A stretch of 47,926 nt of DNA, from contig NZ_JASJOF010000016.1 in NCBI RefSeq assembly GCF_030163795.1, positions 1 to 47,926 of the forward strand, written 5' to 3'. The notes beneath the pieces were generated by a model. The model searched no databases, was not told the origin of the DNA, and worked only from the letters and a program-made list of their open reading frames with translations. The translations under genes and the position numbers were made by a program. Source of the DNA: Roseicyclus marinus. Lineage in GTDB: Bacteria; Pseudomonadota; Alphaproteobacteria; Rhodobacterales; Rhodobacteraceae. Shown here piece after piece: positions 1 through 7,516 of the stretch (position 1 is the first letter of the stretch; each line of letters begins with the position of its first letter).

Positions 1-536
1 TCGCCGGTGCGGGTGGGGGCGGGTGTGCGCCCCTCGGCATAGCGGGCCAGCGCCCAGGCCGCGCCGGCCGTATCGGCGATGCCCGCCCGCACCGTCAGGC
101 CCAGATCGGCGCAATCGTCATGGACCTGGGCGAAGAGCGCCGCCTCTCCGCCGAAGAGATGGGCGCAGCCGGTCAGGTCGACCATCAGCGCCTCGGACCC
201 TTCCTCAGCCACCCAGGGGCTGAAGCGACCGGCCCAGCGACGGAGGGCTGCGAGCGTCTGCGCCTCGCGCGCGGGATCGGCGGGGCGCGTCACGAGATCG
301 GGGCAGAGCGTCAGCGCCTCGGCCAGCGGCTGGCCGCGGGTGAGGCCACGGGCGCTGGCGGCATGGGTCAGGGCGGTGAGGCGGCGCTGGTTGGCCGCCT
401 CGCCCACCACGGCGAGCGGCACCTCGGCCAGCGCGGGTTCATGGCGCAGCAGGCGTTCGGCCGCGAGCCGCGGAAACCACAGCGACAGGATGCGCCGGTT
501 GACCGGCCGGGCGGGGCGGGGTGCGTCGGGGGACAT
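1..536 (-). CDS. imuB: ImuB-type Y-family DNA polymerase-like protein (3' end outside window)
   Basis: The N-terminal ~178 residues are present and the rest lies beyond the left edge. ImuB belongs to the ImuA-ImuB-DnaE2 translesion mutasome; it binds the clamp and is thought to be catalytically inactive. Visible here are the N-terminal LSLWFPRLAAERL segment, where active Y-family polymerases carry an acidic catalytic motif, and the palm motif DLTGCAHLFGGEAAL, typical of this family. The ATG at 536 is the first possible start because an in-frame TGA lies eight codons upstream. A LexA box (556-570) lies 20 bases upstream of the ATG, so SOS induction is expected. The usual upstream partner imuA is absent; the next gene in the same direction is yggT. 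Family assignment is firm; the lack of catalysis is inferred from the family. Confidence 0.88.
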   Translation of the reverse strand, partial: MSPDAPRPARPVNRRILSLWFPRLAAERLLRHEPALAEVPLAVVGEAANQRRLTALTHAASARGLTRGQPLAEALTLCPDLVTRPADPAREAQTLAALRRWAGRFSPWVAEEGSEALMVDLTGCAHLFGGEAALFAQVHDDCADLGLTVRAGIADTAGAAWALARYAEGRTPAPTRTG

Positions 537-555
537 GATCCGGAGCGAGCAGCGT

Positions 556-570
556 GTTCATGATTTGTTC
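556..570 (-). promoter_or_regulatory. LexA (SOS) box upstream of imuB
   Basis: On the plus strand the sequence reads GTTC-ATGATTT-GTTC, and on the imuB strand GAAC-N7-GAAC. This is the direct-repeat LexA operator known from alphaproteobacteria. It lies 20 bases upstream of the imuB ATG, where bound LexA would cover the promoter or initiation region. The match to both half-sites is exact. Confidence 0.85.
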
Positions 571-621
571 CAAAGCTAGACCAGCCCTGCCGCAGAGTCG
601 AGTCCCGCAGGCGGGGGTGGA

Positions 622-909
622 TCAGAGGAACAGGGACACGTTGTTGCGCAGGATGATTTCCAGCGCGTAGAGGCCGAGGATCACGATCAGTGGTGCGAGA
701 TCGAGGCCGCCCATCATCGGCAGGCGGCGGCGGATCGGGCCATAGACCGGTTCGAGCAACCGGTTCAGCCCGTCCCAGAGCTGGGCCACGAGCGGTTGGC
801 GCGTGTTGAGGACGCCGAAATTGATCAGCCAGCTCATGATGATATGGGCGATGACGATGAAGAAGGCCACGTCGATCAGGAGCATGAGGATCTGGAAGAT
901 GGAGGTCAT
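622..909 (-). CDS. YggT family integral membrane protein
   Basis: A 95-residue protein with two hydrophobic segments (about residues 4-30 and 70-92) separated by a short amphipathic stretch containing LLEPVYGPIRRRLP. This LxEPxxxPIRR pattern is the YggT (CCB3/YlmG) hallmark. The family is linked to osmotic tolerance in bacteria and to cytochrome or division functions in plastids, but its biochemical role is unsettled. Length matches single-repeat members. It is read in the same direction as imuB, 85 bases further upstream, with the LexA box in the gap, so the two are probably separately controlled. Confidence 0.9.
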   Translation of the reverse strand: MTSIFQILMLLIDVAFFIVIAHIIMSWLINFGVLNTRQPLVAQLWDGLNRLLEPVYGPIRRRLPMMGGLDLAPLIVILGLYALEIILRNNVSLFL

Positions 910-979
910 CGGCGCGGGTTTCCCTGGGACTGTCTGTGTCGGAGATAGTCGGGCCGGGGCGCGGCTGCAAGCCGGGGTG

Positions 980-1042
980 GGGGGCGCTGCCCCCGTCCCG
1001 TGCCGGGACTCCCCCGGAGTTTTTCGGCCAAGATGAAGGGGG
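980..1042 (+). repeat. Interspersed intergenic repeat, copy 1 (hairpin plus conserved AT-rich core)
   Basis: The unit has a GC hairpin (GGGGGC-GCT-GCCCCC, 980-994), a short linker, then the core GGAGTTTTTC followed by GGCCAAGATGAAGGGGG, ending at 1042. The core is nearly the same as the one at 9898-9924, which also follows a small hairpin. Similar elements are, from memory, common between genes in Rhodobacteraceae genomes. In this copy CTCC-CCC-GGAG followed by five T also resembles a minimal terminator. It lies between the divergent yggT and thioesterase genes. Confidence 0.7.
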
Positions 1043-1119
1043 AGGTCCTGTGGAGGAAGGCGGCGTCATGACGTGGCGGCGGGCTTGACCGCGCGCGTGT
1101 CGTGGGGTTTGGCGGGGGG

Positions 1120-1668
1120 ATGTATCCCTTTTTGCGCCTTGCAACCGTCACGCTGTCCGAGCGCCGCAAACCGGCGCTGGGCCTGTTCGAGACCCATCAT
1201 CTGTCCCTGCGCTGTCTGCCGGTCGATCTGGACGGGTTTCTCGAGATGAACAACGGGCGCATCCTGACGCTGTACGACATCGGGCGCTTCGCGCTGTCGA
1301 TCCGGGTGGGGTTGTGGGATGTTCTGAAGCGCGAGCGCTGGGGGCTGGTCGTGGCCGGGTCCACGGTGCGGTACCGGGCGCGGATCACCGGGTTCCAGCG
1401 GTTCGAGATGCGGACGCGGCTTTTGGGTTGGGATGAGCGGTTTTTCTACATCGAGCAGGGCATGTGGCGTGGCGAGACCTGTTGCAACCACGCCCTGTTG
1501 CGCACCGGCGTGACGCAAAGGGGGCGGCTGGCCCCGGTGGCGGAGGTGGCGCGCGCCATGGGTGTGCCCGAGATCTCGCCCGCGCTGCCCGCATGGGTTG
1601 CGGCATGGGCGGAGGCGGATGGGCAGCGACCCTGGCCGCCGATGCAGGGACCGGCATCCGCCCCCTAG
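1120..1668 (+). CDS. Thioesterase family protein (hotdog fold, THEM6-like)
   Basis: A 182-residue single-domain protein. The stretch CLPVDLDGFLEMNNGR, followed by LTLYDIGRFALSIR, matches the acyl-CoA thioesterase-like hotdog family, where D/N/NGR forms the start of the active-site helix. The substrate is not predictable from sequence. I chose the ATG at 1120 (MYPFLRL), which agrees with the start usual in this family; a GTG at 1102 is the in-frame alternative. It is the first gene of a plus-strand run with the MFS transporter (33 bases on) and mepA, and lies 78 bases after an intergenic repeat. Confidence 0.78.
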   Translation: MYPFLRLATVTLSERRKPALGLFETHHLSLRCLPVDLDGFLEMNNGRILTLYDIGRFALSIRVGLWDVLKRERWGLVVAGSTVRYRARITGFQRFEMRTRLLGWDERFFYIEQGMWRGETCCNHALLRTGVTQRGRLAPVAEVARAMGVPEISPALPAWVAAWAEADGQRPWPPMQGPASAP

Positions 1669-1700
1669 ACACCCATGGACAAACCGGGGGGTGATGGCGG

Positions 1701-3116
1701 ATGCTGCTGGCCATGAGCAGTGTCGTACCCGAACCCGCCGTCCTGACCCAAGATGCCCTGCGTGCCGCGCGGCGGCGCATCCATGGCTGGTGGGCCTTTG
1801 ACTGGGCGAGCCAGCCCTATTTCACCCTTGGCCTGACCTTCATCTTCGGGCCCTATTTCGCCGCCGTCGCGACCGAGGCTTTCATGGCGCAGGGATTGGC
1901 GGAGCAGGTGGCGGATGCCCGCGCGCAGAGCCTGTGGTCGCTGGGCCAGACGGTGGCGGGCGTGATCATCGCGCTTTGCGCGCCGATCCTTGGTGCTTTT
2001 GCCGACAATACCGGGCGGCGGATGCCGTGGATCGTGCTGTTTTCGCTGTTCTACGTCTTGGGGGCGGCGGCGATGTGGTACACGCTGCCTGACGGGTCAT
2101 TCCTGATCGGGGCCTTGATCGCCTTTGGCATCGGGTTGATCGGGGCGGAATTCACCACGATCTTCACCAATTCGATGCTGCCCGAATTGGGGGACGAGAG
2201 CGCCATCGGAACGCTGTCGGGCAACGGATTCGCCTGGGGCTACCTCGGCGGGGTCGTGGCTTTGTTCGTGATGCTGATCTTTTTCGCCGAGGGCGAGAGC
2301 GGGCGGACCTTTGTCGGCTTGGAGCCGGCGCTGGGGCTGGATCCGGAGGCCCGGGAGGGGACGCGGTTTGTCGGCCCCTTCATCGCGATCTGGTATGTCG
2401 TGTTCATGATCCCCTTTTTCCTGTGGGTGCGGGAGCCGCGCCGGGCGGCCACGCATGCCAGTTTCGGGGCGGCGCTGGGCGATTTGTGGGGGACGGTGAA
2501 GAGTTTGCCGGGGCGGGTGAGCCTGTTTGCCTATCTCGGATCCTCGATGTTCTACCGCGATGCGCTGAACGCGCTGTACGGGTTCGGAGGCACCTATGCG
2601 GTGCTGGTGCTGAACTGGTCGGTGACGCAGGTGGGGATTTTCGGGATCATCGGGGCCGTGACCTCGGCTCTGGCGACATGGCTGGGGGGCAAGGCGGACA
2701 GCGCGCTGGGACCCAAGCCCGTGATCGTGGGCGCGATCGTCACGCTGATCGCTGTCTGTGCGGTGATTTTGGGCATGTCGCGCGAGAGCCTGTGGGGCAT
2801 CGCCTTGGCCGAGGGGTCGGGGGTGCCGGACGTGGTGTTCTACATCTGCGGCGCGATCATCGGAGGTGCCGGGGGCGTGCTGCAATCGGCGTCGCGGTCG
2901 ATGATGTGCCGCCATGCGCCGCCGACGCGGCCGACCGAGGCCTTTGGGCTTTACGCGCTGTCGGGCAAGGCCACGGCGTTTCTGGGGCCTGCGCTGATCG
3001 GGCTGACGACATGGGCGACGGAAAGCGCACGGCTGGGGATGGCGCCGTTGATCGGGTTGTTCGTCGTGGGGTTGGTGTTGCTGGTCTGGGTCCGGCCGGA
3101 GGGGGAGAAGGCATGA
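1701..3116 (+). CDS. MFS transporter, UMF1/Atg22-like
   Basis: A 471-residue polytopic inner-membrane protein with about 11-12 hydrophobic segments. The N-terminal HGWWAFDWASQPYFTLGLTF and the motif GAFADNTGRRMPW after the second segment match the UMF1 branch of the major facilitator superfamily (the vacuole effluxer Atg22-like group); GLIGAEFTTIFTNSMLP agrees. Substrate is unknown; eukaryotic relatives export amino acids. The ATG at 1701 is used; a second in-frame ATG at 1713 (MSSVVPEP) is equally possible. Its TGA overlaps the start of mepA (ATGA, 3113-3116), implying translational coupling. Confidence 0.87.
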   Translation: MLLAMSSVVPEPAVLTQDALRAARRRIHGWWAFDWASQPYFTLGLTFIFGPYFAAVATEAFMAQGLAEQVADARAQSLWSLGQTVAGVIIALCAPILGAFADNTGRRMPWIVLFSLFYVLGAAAMWYTLPDGSFLIGALIAFGIGLIGAEFTTIFTNSMLPELGDESAIGTLSGNGFAWGYLGGVVALFVMLIFFAEGESGRTFVGLEPALGLDPEAREGTRFVGPFIAIWYVVFMIPFFLWVREPRRAATHASFGAALGDLWGTVKSLPGRVSLFAYLGSSMFYRDALNALYGFGGTYAVLVLNWSVTQVGIFGIIGAVTSALATWLGGKADSALGPKPVIVGAIVTLIAVCAVILGMSRESLWGIALAEGSGVPDVVFYICGAIIGGAGGVLQSASRSMMCRHAPPTRPTEAFGLYALSGKATAFLGPALIGLTTWATESARLGMAPLIGLFVVGLVLLVWVRPEGEKA

Positions 3117-4018
3117 GGATTTTGCCGGGTCTGGCGGTGGCCGCCGTGGCGTTGGTGGTCGGATGCATGCCTGTCCGCGACGAGGCGGGCGGTCTGCCGC
3201 CGCTTGACGCGACGGTGTCGGGGCAGGAGGCGCGGTTGTTGTTCGGGGCCGAGCGGGGCGCGAGCAGCGGCACGCCGGAGGTGATCGGCGGTTATTCGCG
3301 GGGCTGTCTGGCGGGGGCCGAGCGGCTGGCGGAGACGGGGCCGACATGGGCCGCGATGCGGCTGAGCCGGAACCGGAACTGGGGGCATCCCGAGTTGGTC
3401 GATTACGTGCAGGACCTGTCGGCGCGGGTGGCGGCGGAGACAGCGTGGCGCGGGCTATACGTCGGTGACATGTCGCAGCCGCGGGGCGGGCCGATGTTGT
3501 CGGGCCATGTGAGCCACCAGTCGGGGTTGGACGTGGATATCTGGATGCTGCCGCCCACGCGGTTCGATCTGTCGGCGGCGGAGCGCGAAAACCTGTCGTC
3601 GATTTCGACCCGCTCGGCGGGGGGCGCGCGGGTGGGCGAGAACTGGACGCAAGCGCATATGGAGGTGATGCGGCTTGCGGCCTCGGACCCGAGGGTGGCG
3701 CGGATTTTCGTCTTTCCCGGCGCCAAGGTCTGGATGTGCGACAATGCCACCGGCGACCGGTCGTGGCTGCGAAACATCCGGCCTGCGGCGGGCCATCATT
3801 ACCATTTCCATGTGCGGTTGAGCTGTCCGGCCGGGTCGACCGGTTGCGTGAACCAAGACCCGCCGCCGCCCGGCGATGGGTGCGCCGAGGCGCGGGAATG
3901 GGCGGCGAACATCCTGAACCCGCCGCCGCCCGACCCCGATTACGAGCCGCCGCCGCCGCGCGGGCCGCTGACCTTGGGCGAATTGCCCCGGCAATGTGCG
4001 GCGCTCTTGGGGGGTTAG
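3113..4018 (+). CDS. mepA: Penicillin-insensitive murein endopeptidase (MepA family)
   Basis: A 301-residue secreted zinc peptidase that cuts D-alanyl-meso-diaminopimelate cross-links in peptidoglycan. The N-terminus (LPGLAVAAVALVVGCMP) is a signal sequence ending in a probable lipobox (VVGC, Cys16), so it may be a lipoprotein. The LAS-type zinc site is visible: SHQSGLDVD (His135, Asp142) and HHYHFHV (His231, His233). The C-terminal 60 residues are proline-rich (PPPP runs), probably an extended tail. It starts at the ATGA overlap with the MFS gene. Its TAG stop overlaps the TAA stop of the convergent LOG gene by four bases (TTAG, 4015-4018). Confidence 0.92.
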   Translation: MRILPGLAVAAVALVVGCMPVRDEAGGLPPLDATVSGQEARLLFGAERGASSGTPEVIGGYSRGCLAGAERLAETGPTWAAMRLSRNRNWGHPELVDYVQDLSARVAAETAWRGLYVGDMSQPRGGPMLSGHVSHQSGLDVDIWMLPPTRFDLSAAERENLSSISTRSAGGARVGENWTQAHMEVMRLAASDPRVARIFVFPGAKVWMCDNATGDRSWLRNIRPAAGHHYHFHVRLSCPAGSTGCVNQDPPPPGDGCAEAREWAANILNPPPPDPDYEPPPPRGPLTLGELPRQCAALLGG

Positions 4019-4860
4019 CGACCGGGGATCGTGCCGCGCTTGCCTGTGAGGGTCCAGCCGTCGATGACGGCGAGCGCCTCGTCGGCGGTTTCCACGAAGC
4101 GGAAGAGGCTGAGGTCGTCGCGCGAGATCGTGCCCGCCTCTGCCAGCGCGTCCCAATTCACGACATTGCGCCAGAAGTCCTGACCGAAGAGGAGGACGGG
4201 CACCTGTTCCATGCGGCCCGTCTGGATCAGGGTGAGGCTTTCGAACAATTCGTCCAGCGTGCCGAAGCCGCCGGGAAAGACGGCGATGGCCTTGGCGCGC
4301 AAAAGGAAGTGCATCTTGCGAATGCCGAAATAGTGGAAGTTGAAGCACAGTTCGGGCGTGACGTAGGCGTTGGGCACCTGTTCGTGGGGCAAGACGATGT
4401 TGAGGCCGATGGAGCAGCCCCCGGCCTCGGACGCGCCGCGATTGCCGGCCTCCATCACGCCGGGACCGCCGCCGGTGACGATGACATTCTCGGTGCAATC
4501 GGTGGCGACGGACCGTTCGGTGATCTTGCGGGCGAAGAGGCGGGCCTCTTCGTAGTAGCGGGACATGTCGCGCAGGCCCGCGCTGCGGGCCTTGTCGGCG
4601 GCCTCGGGGGCGGGGATGCGGGCGCCGCCGAAGAGCACCACGGTCGAGCGGATGCCGCGCGCGTCCAGCTCGAGCTCGGGTTTGAGGAGTTCGAGTTGCA
4701 GCCGGACCGGGCGCAATTCCTCGCGCAGCAGGAATTCGGGATCGGCGAAGGCCAGACGATAGGCCGGGGAGCGCGCCTGCGGTGTGTCGGGCGCGTGGCG
4801 GGTTGCGTCGATATCCTGGTTGGCGTGGCGGAACGGGCCTGTGCGCGGGTCGTCTTTCAT
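4015..4860 (-). CDS. LOG family protein (TIGR00730-type nucleotide phosphoribohydrolase-like)
   Basis: A 281-residue cytosolic Rossmann-fold protein. The two family signatures are intact: GGGPGVMEAGNRGA (from residue 130) and PGGFGTLDE (196-204), the site that cleaves the N-glycosidic bond of nucleoside 5'-monophosphates in LOG enzymes. It is longer than the ~190-residue cytokinin-activating type because of an N-terminal extension, so the natural substrate may be an ordinary nucleotide. Eight bases of AAAGGACC precede the ATG at 4860. It is transcribed convergently to mepA with overlapping stops and divergently from dapD. Confidence 0.87.
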   Translation of the reverse strand: MKDDPRTGPFRHANQDIDATRHAPDTPQARSPAYRLAFADPEFLLREELRPVRLQLELLKPELELDARGIRSTVVLFGGARIPAPEAADKARSAGLRDMSRYYEEARLFARKITERSVATDCTENVIVTGGGPGVMEAGNRGASEAGGCSIGLNIVLPHEQVPNAYVTPELCFNFHYFGIRKMHFLLRAKAIAVFPGGFGTLDELFESLTLIQTGRMEQVPVLLFGQDFWRNVVNWDALAEAGTISRDDLSLFRFVETADEALAVIDGWTLTGKRGTIPGR

Positions 4861-4989
4861 GGTCCGGTCCTTTCACTCTGAACTGAAGAGCGACGTAGCG
4901 CGCCCGGGCGCGGATTGCCAGCGCGGGGCGTGGGAGCTATAGCCGCCCCGACGACCCATCCGACCCATTCCGCAGGAGAGAGAGCCGCC

Positions 4990-5817
4990 ATGTCCAACGC
5001 CCAACTGGAAACCGCCATCGAGGCCGCCTGGGAGGCCCGCGACCAGATCACGCCCGCCACCAAGGGCGAGACGCGCGACGCGATCGAGGCGACGCTGAGC
5101 GCGCTGGATGCCGGACAGCTGCGCGTGGCCGAGCGGCAGGCGGATGGACGGTGGCATGTCAACCAGTGGGCCAAGAAGGCGGTGCTGCTGGGCTTTCGGC
5201 TGAAGGACATGGCGCAGCAATCGGGCGGGCCGCAGGGCGGCGGCTGGTGGGACAAGGTCGACAGCAAGTTCAAAGGCTGGGGCGATGCGGAATGGAAGGC
5301 GGCAGGGTTCCGCGCCGTGCCCAACTGCGTCGTACGCCGGTCGGCCTATATCGCGCCGGGCGTGGTGTTGATGCCGTCCTTCGTGAACCTTGGGGCCTAT
5401 GTCGACAGTGGCACGATGGTGGACACATGGGCCACGGTCGGCAGCTGCGCGCAGATCGGCAAGAACGTCCACCTGTCGGGCGGTGTCGGCATCGGCGGTG
5501 TGCTGGAGCCTATGCAGGCGGGGCCGACGATCATCGAGGACAATTGCTTCATCGGGGCACGGTCCGAGGTGGTCGAGGGCGTGATCGTGCGCGAAGGCTC
5601 GGTTCTGGGCATGGGTGTGTTCATCGGCCAATCCACCAAGATCGTCGACCGGGAGACCGGCGAGGTCATGTATGGCGAAGTCCCCGCCGGATCGGTCGTC
5701 GTGGCCGGGTCGATGCCGTCGAAGAACGGTGTGAACCTTTATTGCGCTGTGATCGTGAAGCGGGTGGATGAAAAGACCCGTTCCAAGACCTCGATCAACG
5801 AGTTGCTGCGGGATTGA
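4990..5817 (+). CDS. dapD: 2,3,4,5-tetrahydropyridine-2,6-dicarboxylate N-succinyltransferase
   Basis: A 275-residue enzyme of the succinylase branch of lysine/diaminopimelate synthesis, using succinyl-CoA to acylate tetrahydrodipicolinate. The N-terminal helical domain is followed from about residue 110 by left-handed beta-helix hexapeptide repeats (for example [20 protein letters not shown]), and the conserved GGVLEP and [11 protein letters not shown] segments are present. Length is normal for DapD. The ATG at 4990 has a GGAGAG ribosome-binding site 10 bases upstream. Its pathway partners dapE (9948-11099) and dapF (34795-35634) are also in this window but are not cotranscribed with it. Confidence 0.96.
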   Translation: MSNAQLETAIEAAWEARDQITPATKGETRDAIEATLSALDAGQLRVAERQADGRWHVNQWAKKAVLLGFRLKDMAQQSGGPQGGGWWDKVDSKFKGWGDAEWKAAGFRAVPNCVVRRSAYIAPGVVLMPSFVNLGAYVDSGTMVDTWATVGSCAQIGKNVHLSGGVGIGGVLEPMQAGPTIIEDNCFIGARSEVVEGVIVREGSVLGMGVFIGQSTKIVDRETGEVMYGEVPAGSVVVAGSMPSKNGVNLYCAVIVKRVDEKTRSKTSINELLRD

Positions 5818-5872
5818 GGGTTGGGGCGCGCCGGGAGCGGCGTGCCGTGGTCAATTTTTTGGTGGGAACGGT

Positions 5873-6010
5873 GGTGCGCCTCAAGGCGCATCCTACGCAC
5901 GGTCGGGTTGTCGGGCGTAGGGTGGGTGCAACCCACCACGACCCATCGGTGCGTTTTCGCGTGCGCGGGGTTGGTGGGCCGTTGGTGGGCAGATTGCCCA
6001 CCCTACCGGA
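5873..6010. repeat. Composite palindromic repeat between convergent genes, copy A
   Basis: Three perfect hairpins lie in the gap between dapD and the lytic transglycosylase. They are TGCGCCT-CA-AGGCGCA (5875-5890), GGTGGGT-GCA-ACCCACC (5921-5937) and GGTGGGCA-GAT-TGCCCACC (5984-6002). The last hairpin and its flanks (5982-6010, 29 bases) are identical to 37490-37518. The flank CCCTACCGGA contains the reverse complement of the transglycosylase's final CGG-TAG. Each hairpin is followed or preceded by a CCTAC/GTAGG flank, so they look like members of one family. They may act as bidirectional terminators or 3'-end stabilisers. Confidence 0.82.
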
Positions 6011-7388
6011 GACGCTCCAACACCCTGAGCGAGGCGTAGCCATCGGGCACCCAGCCTATGGAGGCTTGGAAGCGGCGGACCGAGTAGATGGTTTGCGGCC
6101 CGATGATCCCGTCCACGTTGAAGCGGTGGAACCCGGCGGTCGTAAGCCGTTGCTGCAATTCCTCGCGTTCGGCGCGGGTCAGCGCGCGATCCTCGCGCGG
6201 CCAGGAGCCGCGGAAGGGCGCGCCGCCCGTGATCCGGTCGGACAGGTGGCCCACGGCGATCACGTAGGCATCGGCGGGATTGTAGCGTTCGATGACGTGG
6301 AAATTGTCGAAGATCACCAGCGCGACGCCCCGATGCCCGGCGGGCAGGAGGATCGAGGCTTGGCCATGGTCGGGGATGCGCCCGCCATCGGGCAGGCGCA
6401 CACCTTGCCCGTTCCAGAAGGAGGCGGGGCGTTTCACCCCCTCGCCAGTCAGGCTGTAATCGAAGCCCTCGGGCAGGCGCACCTCCATCCCCCAAGGCTG
6501 TCCGGTGGTCCAGCCGAAGTGGCGCAGGTAATTCGCGGTCGAGGCCAGCGCGTCCACGGGATCATCCGACCAGATGTTGCGCCGCCCGTCGCCGTCGAAA
6601 TCGACCGCATGGTCGAGATAGGAGGTCGGCATGAACTGGGTATGGCCCATCGCGCCCGCCCATGAGCCGGTCATCTGCCGCGGCGCGACATCGCCCGCTT
6701 GCAGGATGCGCAGCGCGGCGATCAGTTGATCCTCGAAGAAATCCCGGCGGCGGCCGTCATAGGCCAGCGTTGCCATGGCGGCGATGATGTCGGTGTCGCC
6801 GCGCATCGCGCCATAGGCGGATTCGAGGCCCCAGATCGCCACCACAACCTCGGCCTCCACCCCGTAGCGGCGTTCGATCCGGGCGAGCGTGTCGCGGTGG
6901 CGGTCAAGCGCGCTGCGGCCGTTGGCGACGCGGGTGTCGGAGACCGCGCTGTCGAGATAATCCCAAAGCGCGCGCGAGAATTCGGCCTGATTGCGGTCGC
7001 GGTCGAGGACGCGAGATTGGACCGAGACGCCGGAAAAGGCGCGGTCGAGCGTCGCCTGAGCGATCCCGGCAGCGCGGGCGCGTGACTGAAACCCCTGCAT
7101 CCATTGGGAAAAATCGGTGTCGGATGCGGCGGCTGGCGTGGCGGCCGCGGTCGTGTCCGGTGTGCTGCGGGCAAGGGTGGGCGTGCCGCGCAGTTGCGGC
7201 CGGATCGAGCGGGGGACGGCCAAGGGCGTGGCCTGCGTCGACAGCGTGACCAGTTGCGGCAGGGTCGGTGCGCCGGGTGTCGGGCGCATTTCGGGCCGGA
7301 GCGATGTGGCGGGCGGCAGGGCCGCGGCCAGCGTCGGCAGGGCGAGGCCAAGGGCACCGGCAAGAAGGGCAAGGCGGGATCGGCGCAT
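6003..7388 (-). CDS. Lytic murein transglycosylase, MltB type with peptidoglycan-binding domain
   Basis: A 461-residue periplasmic enzyme that cleaves glycan strands of murein with formation of 1,6-anhydro-MurNAc. It has an N-terminal signal peptide (LALLAGALGLALPTLAAA), a Pro/Thr-rich linker to about residue 90, then an SLT_2 domain (about 95-380). The catalytic Glu189 sits in WGLESAYG, with GAMGHTQFMPTSYLDHAVDF further on. A PG_binding_1 domain follows at about 400-458 (FNVDGIIGPQTIYSVRRFQ). Its last codon and TAG stop lie inside the palindromic repeat at 5982-6010. It is convergent with dapD. No gene symbol is given because several MltB paralogues occur per genome. Confidence 0.92.
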   Translation of the reverse strand: MRRSRLALLAGALGLALPTLAAALPPATSLRPEMRPTPGAPTLPQLVTLSTQATPLAVPRSIRPQLRGTPTLARSTPDTTAAATPAAASDTDFSQWMQGFQSRARAAGIAQATLDRAFSGVSVQSRVLDRDRNQAEFSRALWDYLDSAVSDTRVANGRSALDRHRDTLARIERRYGVEAEVVVAIWGLESAYGAMRGDTDIIAAMATLAYDGRRRDFFEDQLIAALRILQAGDVAPRQMTGSWAGAMGHTQFMPTSYLDHAVDFDGDGRRNIWSDDPVDALASTANYLRHFGWTTGQPWGMEVRLPEGFDYSLTGEGVKRPASFWNGQGVRLPDGGRIPDHGQASILLPAGHRGVALVIFDNFHVIERYNPADAYVIAVGHLSDRITGGAPFRGSWPREDRALTRAEREELQQRLTTAGFHRFNVDGIIGPQTIYSVRRFQASIGWVPDGYASLRVLERLR

Positions 7389-7516
7389 GGTTTTTCTGGT
7401 GTCCGATGATGCTCGATTTGGACGAAGTATAGCTCAAAAGCCGCAGGCTCACAGCCCGGCCTAAGCCATGAACGTGACCATGAGCTTAAGATCGCCGGTT
7501 CGCTTTTGACAGCGGA

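Noticed and set aside
2097-3347. Long open frame antisense to the MFS transporter
   Set aside because: Composition is Arg/Pro-rich without any domain, as expected from the opposite strand of GC-rich codons; the plus-strand MFS protein is clear.
5975-6002. GGTGGGC repeats that might suggest a CRISPR array
   Set aside because: Only palindromic hairpins with irregular spacing; there are no equal-length spacers and no cas genes.
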